From: Mustela lutreola | Taxonomy: Eukaryota; Chordata; Mammalia; Carnivora; Mustelidae | Assembly: GCF_030435805.1 (NCBI RefSeq) | Contig: NC_081305.1 | Coordinates: 50,192,001-50,256,000, forward strand | Length of the DNA: 64,000 bases | Direction: 5' to 3' | Shown here: piece after piece, positions 51,713 to 64,000 of the stretch | How the letters are laid out: every line of letters starts with the position of its first letter | How positions within the stretch are numbered: the stretch's first letter is position 1 | The notes under the pieces: generated by a model | Seen by the model: the letters and a program-made list of their open reading frames with translations, nothing else | Told to the model about the DNA's origin: nothing | Database searches by the model: none | Translations under genes and position numbers: made by a program

Positions 51713-52336
51713 CCTTGGAGTCAGTGTAGCAGCTCCCACCTGGCTACACCTCAAACACCCCTGAGCTCACTTGAACTGATGGTGGTTCTGGAAGATTCCA
51801 CCAAGTGTCGCCGCATGAGGACAGAAATGCTCTGTGAATCCAGAGAGGGTTCAGGGAATGATTTGGACTCATCTGTTCCAAAGCGGACCTGATTTTCACC
51901 CACTTATTTACTTATGAAAATAGAGTCTGTGTTTTCGGCTGAGTGATGGAGGACAATAGTGGACATCAGGGAAGATGGAAATGGAAAGTGAAGGAAAATG
52001 TATCCCACGAAGGTGGACCAGAGCTGCCGCTCTAGGAAGTTATGAACCAGTCCTGCCTTGTGTTATGAACCCTCAACTCACAGGGATGAGGAAGGAGGGG
52101 CAAGACCAGGATGTCCAACAATGCAGGAGGGAAAGCACCAGAGGTCACGGGGGACGAGTCGTGGACAGGGAGCAGCCCAGACATGTCATGCACCTGAACC
52201 CTTCTTCCCCTCAATGTTGTCAGCAGAGAGATCAGCGATTGTGAGCTGCAGGCTTTCTTCCAGTTCCCTCTGGGCACCTGGGACGCATGCCCACAGCTCT
52301 GCCACACGGGAAAGGTGACTTTGTTCCCCCTCGTGT

Positions 52337-56377
<4,041 letters not shown>

Positions 56378-58015
56378 GGCGTCTCCTCTCCCTGGTTCTG
56401 GCTGTGCAGACGGAGGTCCCACTGTGACCATGGGACAGACAAAACCACAGGTTGTGGCCACATGGAGGCCTGTCCTGCCTGTCACAGGGTTGTCACGTCA
56501 GCAGTCCCAGTCCACGTCAGCAGGAAGGGAAACAACCCCTCCCCAGGCCCAGCCTGGCTCTGGTGTCCATGACAGTGCAGCAGGTGGACCCCGTGGCTTC
56601 CTGAGGTGCCCCATCCAGGTGAGGAGAACAGGGCCGGCCCTTCCCTCCCAGAGTCTGCCCCATGGGTCGCCTTCTTCCTCAGCACATCCGGGGTCCCCAC
56701 CATGGAGAGGGTCCCCAGACCCCGGGAATGATGCAAAGATGTGGGTTCCTGCTGCCCTTTAGAGGTCATGTGAAGACTGACACACCTGTGACAAATCTGC
56801 TCGGCTCAGGATGAAATCATGGTGGCAATGAGGCCAGAAGAGAAATAGGGGCAAATAGGGAAGGAAACACAGCCCCTCTCCTGGCCCTGGAGCATGGGCT
56901 TTCCATCTGCACAGCCTTGTGGACTTCTCTATTTTCCTCTGAGTCTGTCCACTTCCATTTCCTGGGAGCACACCTCTGAGTCCCCTGCTGGCTCCTCTGT
57001 CCCTTGATCCAGGGGCAGAGATGTCCTCCCCACACGGTGGTCCTTTCTGAGAGCTGTAGGGGGCAATTCATGGCTGAGTGCTGTGATTTGGGGAACAAAG
57101 CTGATTCTGGTGTGAATACTACTGCCGTGTCCACTGCCCTAGTGACCTTGTGAACCCCACTTGGTGGTTGCAATCAATCATTGGTATTTCTTGACCTGAT
57201 TAAGAGGGGTGTGGCTGAGACACAAGAGGTCCATGGTTCAGACCCCACAATCAGGGTGGACCAGAGATCCGTGTCCCCGAGAGATCCTGTGCATCCCTAC
57301 AGACGACAAATGCTATTGGTGATGTTTCTGAAATGGTTTACATTACGTTTTGCAGGAAATAAGAAACAAGAGTTTCTGGAATTGAGAGGGACCACAGCAG
57401 AACAGTGATGAAAGCTGAGTGATCAGTAGAGGCTGGGGTCCAGCTGAGGGTGGTAAAATATGATTTCTGCCTCTGTTTGGCCAAAAGAGTTGCCACATTC
57501 TCACAGGCAGGAAGGGTATCGAGTTTCTGGGTGACTGTGGAATCAGCGTGACCCTCCACCATGTGTGGGGTGGGCGCTGGCATGTCTCTGCCCTCTGCCC
57601 CAGCCCAGAGATCAGCCCTGAGCCACATCCCCTCTGTGTGTATGTGGAATGGTTCTGTCCCATGGACCCACCCTCCACTGGCGTCTGCCCATGGGTTGGT
57701 ATGCGGTTCCCATGGGAGTCATCCCTGATGGGCACATTCCTGCTCAGATGTTAAGTTCGGAGAGTGGATGCACAGGGAGGGCGACAGAGACCACCCACCC
57801 CTTACAGTCCTGAAATCAGGGCAGCTCTGGAAACAATTGTGTCTGGAACTCAGGGGTGTGGGAGGTGAGTGTCCAACAGGAATGACATCAGAGAGTGACC
57901 CCGATATGTAAGGAGTGCTATGGAAGACTGTGTGCAGAGTGGTCCGTCATCGTCCAGGTCGTGGAACAGCAGGAATATGGGAAACACATTTTGCACTAAG
58001 AATATGAAATATTGA
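56378..58015 (-). other. 5' flank of the broken 56-kb LILR gene
   Basis: Homologous to the other three 5' flanks but clearly more diverged. It lacks the 21-bp duplicated unit, the (GT)n expansion and the L1 that the others carry. Homology ends at about 58015 beside an L1 5' end. Confidence 0.55.
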
Positions 58016-58794
58016 AGGGAAGAGACAAGATGGTGGGAGAGTGGGGGGCCCCGTCTCATCCAGTCCCTTGAATTTAGCTACGTAACTATCAAGCCATTCT
58101 ACACACCTTGAATTCAACCTGAGATGTAAGAAAAAAACATACCTGGAACTCTACAAGTGGAGAAGTGAGCGCTTTTTTCAAGGTGGGATGTCCAGAGACG
58201 TGAATCTGAGGGAGATAACAAAGACAAATGGAGGGGGGAGGGAGCCTCCATGTGTCCTTCACCAAGGAGTGTTATAGCCCCGAGGGCAAAATATGAACCC
58301 TTAGAAATCTCCTCCAGTGAGATATATGGCTGCCTGAAAGGGGCTTTTGGTATGAAACAGGCAGACTTCTAGGTGGGTCGTGTGGTCCCTGGATCCCAGG
58401 ACCCTCAAAATAACATAGTGCCTGAGACGGTAGAGATCCCAAGCAGCAGAGCTGGGAAACTGGTTGTGGTCAGTGAGCCCGGGGGGAACTCTCAGCTTGA
58501 TTCACCACAAACCCCGAGCTGTGCCAACTGGGGGACTGCTGTCAGCCTGGGCACCCTGCAGAGGACTGGAACATGGGGACCTTCCACCATCCTCCAGATG
58601 GGCAAAATGGGTCCTCTCCCGACTGGGCAACAGGTCTCAGGGTGACAGCACAGTAAAGGACAGTACAGGGCCACCCTCTGTCTTCCTCCAGGAGAAGCCC
58701 TTCTTTTCACTACATCTGTATCTTTCTCTTTTTTCTTGTTTCTCTTTTTAATTATTTTCCCATTTTATCAACATGTATTTGTTTTGAAATTTTT

Positions 58795-59330
58795 TAAATT
58801 TATTTTTTATTTCTTTTCAGCATAACAGTATTCATTATTTTTGCACCACACCCAGTGCTCCATGCAATCCGTGCCCTCTCTAATACCCACCACCTGGTTC
58901 CCCCAACCTCTTACCCCCCAACACTTAAAACCCCTCAGATTGTTTTTCAGAGTCCTAGTCTCTCATGGTTCACCTCCCCTTCCAATTTCCCCCAACATGT
59001 ATTTTTTTTTAATTTTTATTTTCAGCATAACAGTATTCATGTATTTTTTTAAGTTTTTATTTCTTTTCAGCATAACAGTATTCATTGTTTTTGCACCACA
59101 CACAGTGCTCCATGCAATCCGTGCCCTCTCCAATACCCACCATCTGGTTCCCTCAACCTCCCACCCCCCGCCCCTTCAAAACCCTCAGATTGTTTTTCAG
59201 AGTCCATAGTCTCTCAGGGTTCATCTCCCCTTCCAATTTCCCTCAACTCCCTTCTCCTCTCCATCTCCCCTTGTCCTCCATGCTATTTGTTATGCTCCAC
59301 AAATAAGTGAAACCATATGATAATTGACTC
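58795..59330 (-). mobile_element. Stacked L1 3' ends
   Basis: At least two reverse L1 3' ends in series: cagcataacagtattcatt occurs near 58818, 59023 and 59068, each preceded by a T-rich tract, with the ccatgcaatccgtgccctct block at 58861 and 59112. This indicates L1s inserted into each other's A tails. Confidence 0.8.
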
Positions 59331-59625
59331 TGTATTTAAGTCATGCTTAAACTTTCATTCCTTACATCTACATTTTATACATATATTGGTCATTTCTGGC
59401 CTCCTTTCACTCTTCAATTTTATTTGTGTATATATGTAAATTTTGCTTTCTTTGCAATTTTGAGATCAAGTGTCTTAATCTCAAATTAGTATCAAATCTC
59501 AAACACAAAGCAAAATTCACTCAGGAACAAGCAGATCACCCCCACCCCTTTTATTTCCTTTTCTGTTTTCATTTCTGACCTCTTCGGATTTGTCTAGTCT
59601 GTATTCAGCTTCGGTCATATTTGAT
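59331..59625. other. Unassigned AT-rich DNA
   Basis: Lies between stacked L1 ends and a SINE. No gene or clear repeat is recognised. Confidence 0.4.
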
Positions 59626-59803
59626 ATTTTTTAGAGATTTTACTTATTTCTGTGACAGAGAGAGATCACAAGCAGGCAGAGAGGCAGGCAGAGAGAGAGG
59701 GGGAAGCAGGTTCCCCAGTGAGCAGAGAGCTCGATCCCAGAACCCTGGGATCATGACCTGAGCTGAAGGCAGAGGCTTAACCCACTGAGCCATGCAGGCA
59801 CCC
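59626..59803 (-). repeat. Can-SINE (SINEC)
   Basis: Reverse-oriented SINEC: short T-rich tail, gagagagatcacaagcaggc body, and gggatcatgacctgagctg through ccactgagccatgcaggcac. It resembles the copy at 1018. Confidence 0.93.
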
Positions 59804-60919
59804 CATATATTGGGTATTTTTTATTCTGCTCACTCACTCATCCATTCTTGTCTGGGCAAAATGACTCAAAGTGAGAATTCACAACAAAACAAAAAACCAG
59901 AGGTAATGTTCTCCGCCACAGATGTAATCCATATGGATACCAGTAAGATGTCAGAGATGGAGCTCTGGATAACGGTGATCAAGTTAATATCTGGGCTTGA
60001 AAAAAGACTAGAGAATGCCTTAGTGCAGAAATGAGATATAATCAGGCCAAATTAAAAATGCTCTAGCAGATGCTGTCTAAATTGGATGCTCTAACAGTGA
60101 GGGTAAAGGAGGCAGAAGAAAGAGTGAGTGATGTCGAAGACAGGGTGGTGCGAAGGAAGGAAGCTGAGGGAAAGAGAGGCAAACAATTAACAGCTCGTGA
60201 GGAGAGGCCTTGAGAAATCAGGGATGTTACGAAATACACCGACATCAGAATTATTGGGAAACTGGGGGTGGGGGCAGAAGGTGTATTTGAGCAACCAGAG
60301 CTGAGAACTTTCCTAACCTGGGAAAGGAAACAAGCATTCATGTCCCAGAGGTAGAGATGACCCCTCCCCAAATCAATATAAAAATAGATCAACACCCCAA
60401 CATGTAATACTGAAGCTTGCAAATTTCAGAGATAAAGAGAAAATCCTGAAAGCAGGTTGGGACAAGAAGCTCCTAACCTGTGGATGTAGAAACATCACCC
60501 CAACATCAGACCTGTCCACAGAGACCTGACAATCCAGAAAGGGCAGCCGGGACACATTCAATTACTAAATGAGAGGAACATGCGGCCAAGAATCCTTCAC
60601 CCAGCAAGGCTGTTGTGCAGAACTGATGGAGAGGTGAAGAGCTTTCAGGACAGATAGAAACTGAGAGGACATGTGACCACCAAGCCAGCCCTGCAGGAAA
60701 TATTAAGGGGGATTTTGTGAAGCAAAGAGAGAGCCCAAACGTAACACGGACCACTAAGAAACAATCTACAGAAACAGGACGTTACAGGTGATACAGGCTG
60801 AGTGATATTCCATGGTATATATGGACCACATCTTCTTTAATAGTGACTCTGAATTAAATGGGCTTAATGCTTCAATCAAAGGACACAGGGTATCAGATCG
60901 AATAAAAAAGTAAGAGCCA

Positions 60920-61240
60920 TATGATAATTGACTCTCTCTGCTTGACTTATTTCACTCAGTATAATCTCTTCCAGTCCCGTCCATGTTGCTACAATAACAA
61001 AAAGCATGGAGGACATGGGGAGTTAGACAGAAGGGGGTTGGGGTAAATTGGAAGGGGAGGTGAATCATGAGAGACTATGGACTCTGAAAAACAATCTGAG
61101 GGGTTTAAAGTGGCAGGGGGTGGGGTGGGAGGTCGGGGTACCAGGTGGTGGGTATTATAGAGGGCACGGATTGCATGGAGCACTGGGTGTGGTGAAAAAA
61201 TAATGATACTGTTATGCTGAAAATAAATAAATGAAAAAAA
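60920..61240 (+). mobile_element. Small twin-primed L1
   Basis: 60920-60994 is reverse L1 (gataattgactctctctgc) and 60995-61240 is forward L1 3' UTR with A tail. Near-identical flanks aaaaaagtaagagccat (60903-60919) and aaaaaaagtaaaagccat (about 61236-61253) look like the target duplication. Confidence 0.78.
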
Positions 61241-61280
61241 AAAAAGTAAAAGCCATCCACATGTCTAGAAGAGACCAGGT

Positions 61281-61529
61281 TTGTTTTTTAAATTTAAATT
61301 CAATTAAGCAGCATAAATACATCATTGGTTTTTTTTTTAGATGAGGAAAAGTGGTTTTATTACATTTCATGTATTCTCAGCATCTACCATTCAACAGAAG
61401 TGCCCAAATACTGTTGTTGTTGAATTTAGAAAGCTAATCAATGTAAATCATTAAAGGCATATGTTCTCATTTGTCTCAGTCAGTATAGATCCTATGTCTG
61501 AATTTTGCTTTTAATGTCTGTATTCTTTT
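61281..61529. other. Unassigned DNA
   Basis: AT-rich sequence between L1 fragments. Nothing recognised. Confidence 0.4.
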
Positions 61530-61850
61530 CAGTGTTCCAAGATTCATTGTTTATGCACCACACCCAGTGCTCCATGGGATCGCTGCCCTCTGAACACCCA
61601 CCACCAGGCTCAACCATCCATCCCAACCCCCTCCCCTCCAAAACCCTATTTGTTTCTCAGAGTCCACAGTCTCTCATGGTTCATCTCCCCCTCCAATTTC
61701 CCCCAACACTCTTCTCCTCTCCATCTCCCCATGTCCTCCATGTCATTCCTTTTGCTCCACAAGTAAGCAAAGCCATATGATAATTGACTCACTCTGCTAG
61801 ACTTATTTCACTCAGCATAATCTCCTTGAGTCATCATTAGTTTTTTTCCC
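61530..61850 (-). mobile_element. L1 3' end fragment
   Basis: Reverse L1 3' UTR and ORF2 terminus (caccacacccagtgctccat through ttatttcactcagcataatc). Confidence 0.85.
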
Positions 61851-61865
61851 AAGATTTTATTAATT

Positions 61866-62902
61866 CAAATCAAAACCACATTGAGATACCACCTTACACC
61901 AATTAAAAAGGCAAGAATTCATCTATTGAAGGTCATCTTGGCTCTTTCCACAGTTTAGCGGCGTGGCCATTGCTGCTATTGTTAGGGTCCGTTATCAAAG
62001 GAACAAAACTGAGACAAAGTAAAAATTATGCAAAGCTCTATTTTATGCCAGCATTAGAAGTCAGACTGACCGAGGAGGGCCATCTTGAAGAGAGTGACCA
62101 CCCCCAGTCTACAGGCTCAAGAATCGACTGGTCAGGGCCACCTCTAAAGAGAGCAACCCCTCCCAATCTTACAGTCTACCTTTTATTGGGTGAAACTGCA
62201 ACCCATATCTTGGTATCTCAACCCACCGGATTTGTGTGTCTCTTGCTGATTGGCCAGTTCCATCTGGTCTAGTGACGTGTTATTTAAGATTACCCCATAC
62301 CAGGAACTGTTACAAAGAGTACTTTGGGGGAAGGCTTAGTCAGTTAACATATTCAGTGTGAATAATAAGATGGTCATCCTTCCCAAGATGGAGTCATTTT
62401 GGTTTGGACAAGACCTTCTCAGTGTTACAAACAGTACTTCCTACTGATTAGATGTCTCCATCTGGCCTGACTCGTCCTTGTATTCTGGGCTGTGTTATCA
62501 GGAACTAGATGACTACATTTTATTGGTTTCCTGGACTTGCTCTTAAGTAAGTTTCTCTGGGGGAGGATCAATTTAAGTTTACTGCACAAACAACAAAATG
62601 GCCATTTAACCGAGATGGAGTCGCTCTGGCTAAATAGGTCCTTACAGCAATGAACATTGGAGTACAGGTGGCCCTTCTTTTCACTACATCTGTAACTTTG
62701 GGGTAAATACCCAGTAGTGCAATTTCTGGGTCATAGGGTAGCTCTATTTTTAATTTTTTGAGGAACCTCCACACTGTTTCCTAAACTGGCTATACCAATT
62801 TGCCTTCCCACCAACAGTGTAGGAGGGTTCCCCTTTCTCTACATCTTCGCCAACATTTGTTGTTCCCTGTCTTGTTAATTTTTGCCATGCTAACTGGTTT
62901 AA
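61866..62902 (-). mobile_element. L1 ORF2 fragments interrupted by a solo LTR
   Basis: A short forward L1 piece (61866-61915, attgagataccaccttacac), then a reverse ORF2 piece that begins at about 61921, is interrupted at 61980, and resumes at 62647 (tgaacattggagtacagg) to about 62902. Readable ORF2 pieces include [20 protein letters not shown], with stops around them. Confidence 0.8.
61980..62646 (-). mobile_element. Solo LTR (probable gammaretrovirus-like ERV)
   Basis: A 667-bp block bounded on the minus strand by TGTAAGGACC and GGACCCTAACA, i.e. the TG...CA ends of an LTR. It interrupts an L1 at a site flanked by gctat/gcaat (a 4-5 bp duplication with one difference). An AATAAAAGG box lies inside. 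No internal viral sequence adjoins it, as expected after LTR-LTR recombination. The family assignment is tentative; it is unrelated to the LTRs at 27836 and 40381. Confidence 0.65.
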
Positions 62903-64000
62903 GGATTGGTTGGTACCTCCAATTATATGAACTGAATGCTGTGCTGAATACAAATGGTCTTAAGAAACATACTTGGATCATCCCCATCACAGAGAGAAGG
63001 ACTTCAAGTTCTCACCTTTGAAGATGAAGGCCAGGTGCTGATTGCTAACCATGGCTTCATGAATTGTTGGAAACTCCATTTTATTTCTGATGAGCTTTTG
63101 TATGCATTATGAATTGTTGGTGTGTTTTATCAAAAGCTTTGTCTGCAACTGTTGAGATTATTTATTAATTTTAAATTTTTATTATTATGTTCAATTAGCC
63201 AGCTTATAATACATCATTTTTGAATTTTGATTTATAGTTAACATGTGATATTAGTTTCAAGGGTCCATCATAGTGAATTAGCATTTATATACATTAGGCA
63301 GTGCTCACTCTAAGAAATCCAATTACCATGTGTCACACAAAAAATGATTACAATGTTACTGATTATATTCCCTAAAGTGTAATTTTCACCCCTGGCGCTC
63401 ATTTATTATGTAACTGGAAGTTGGTACGACTTAATCTCCTTCACCTTTTCAACCATCTCCCCATACCCCTCCCTCTGGTTTGTGAGATGGTCATTTTTAC
63501 ATATTCTGTTAATGTATCAGATTATATTGATTGAGTTAAACTACTCTGTTCCTTCCCTCCCCCCAAAATCCAGTGTGGTCATGGTGTAGAGTCCTATTGC
63601 TGGATCTTATTTGTGAACGTTTTGTTTAGACATGGACATCTAGGTTTACGTGAGAGAAATTTCGGCCCCTTTTTCATTCTGTAATTACCTTGCCAGTTTT
63701 TTTGGTGTTCACGGTTCCCTGGCCTGATCCAATATTGCTTCCTCCCTTTTTATTCTCAGGAAAGGTTTGTGTAATTTTGGTGTGTGTATATGCATGTGTG
63801 TAACCATGTGTGTGTTTCCTCAAGGGGTAAGTGTTTGGAGCAATTGCCAATGAAGCTTACTCAACAGACACAAATATAACAAAATGATTCTCCCCATGCA
63901 GTTAGCTCACACTTCCATGCCATACCACAGCTGCCTTTCTTGTATGTGACGAGAACATTTAGATCTACTCTCTTTGCAACATTCAAGAATAGGATACAGT
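62903..64000. repeat. Segmental duplication, right copy (no L1)
   Basis: Matches 5268-5583 joined to 12392-13200. It has the uninterrupted cttataatacatcatttttg sequence where the left copy carries the full-length L1. No gene is seen; the window ends inside the duplication. Confidence 0.9.

Larger units (their letters stand above)
49246..52200. repeat. Partial third copy of the tandem unit
   Basis: Repeats the first roughly 1.65 kb of the unit (L1 end, unassigned DNA, SINE, poly(A) signal, 3' UTR), interrupted by an L1 at 50387-51683. Identity with unit 2 stays very high to about 52197 (gcacctgaacc), then falls as the older 52337-56377 gene begins. Confidence 0.82.
58016..60916 (+). mobile_element. 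Old L1, 5' UTR and ORF1 region, with nested insertions
   Basis: Begins with a 5' UTR-like start (gaagggaagagacaagatgg) and G-rich sequence to about 58735. An ORF1-like stretch runs from ATGACTCAAAGTGAGAATTC at about 59860 to about 60720. It encodes recognisable coiled-coil and RRM pieces in broken frames, then reaches the ORF1-ORF2 spacer and the start of the endonuclease region. Reverse L1 3' ends (58795-59330) and a SINE (59626-59803) interrupt it. It is more diverged than the L1 at 5.6-12.4 kb. Confidence 0.75.

Overview
The window is mammalian, not microbial. It shows spliced immunoglobulin-superfamily genes, LINE-1 elements with carnivore-type 5' and 3' ends, and tRNA-derived Can-SINEs (SINEC) in the form common in caniform carnivores. 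A mustelid or close relative is my best guess, and the species cannot be fixed from here. The genes are leukocyte immunoglobulin-like receptors (LILR family), so the locus is part of the leukocyte receptor complex. All recognisable receptor genes lie on the minus strand, with 5' ends at higher coordinates.

Layout, left to right. 1-2750: SINEs, an L1 3' end and unassigned DNA. 2760-4965: 3' remnant of a LILRA-type gene (stem and transmembrane exons only), cut at an L1 3' end. 5268-13200: a segment also present at 62903 to the window end; the left copy carries a near full-length L1 (5584-12391) with an unusual compound 3' end. 14142-19758: a LILRB-type (inhibitory, ITIM-tailed) gene with a clean cytoplasmic region but broken Ig exons. 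24708-37244 and 37245-49245: two near-identical tandem units of about 12 kb, each with a complete eight-exon LILRA-type gene (26452-34107 and 38993-46110) and the same endogenous retrovirus in the intron between domain 4 and the stem. 49246 to about 52200: the beginning of a third unit, running into an older, broken LILRA-type gene (52337-56377). 58016-62902: an old L1 with nested L1s, a SINE and a solo LTR.

Function. An activating LILR has four Ig domains, a short tail and a transmembrane arginine that pairs with FcR-gamma. At the homologous codon the four transmembrane exons read Cys (3.5 kb), Cys (26.5 kb), Arg (39.1 kb) and His (52.4 kb). Only the 38993-46110 gene is both open and carries the arginine. 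Its neighbour is almost the same protein with Cys there. The LILRB-type gene would be the inhibitory counterpart but looks inactivated.

History. Nested insertions give a relative order: the provirus entered the LILRA intron, the 12-kb unit was duplicated (junction inside L1 sequence), then another L1 entered the provirus in one copy only. The L1 at 5.6-12.4 kb is a second highlight: it appears to have mobilised a piece of a neighbouring L1 plus 38 bp of flank with its own poly(A) signal, and the paralogous empty site is in the same window.
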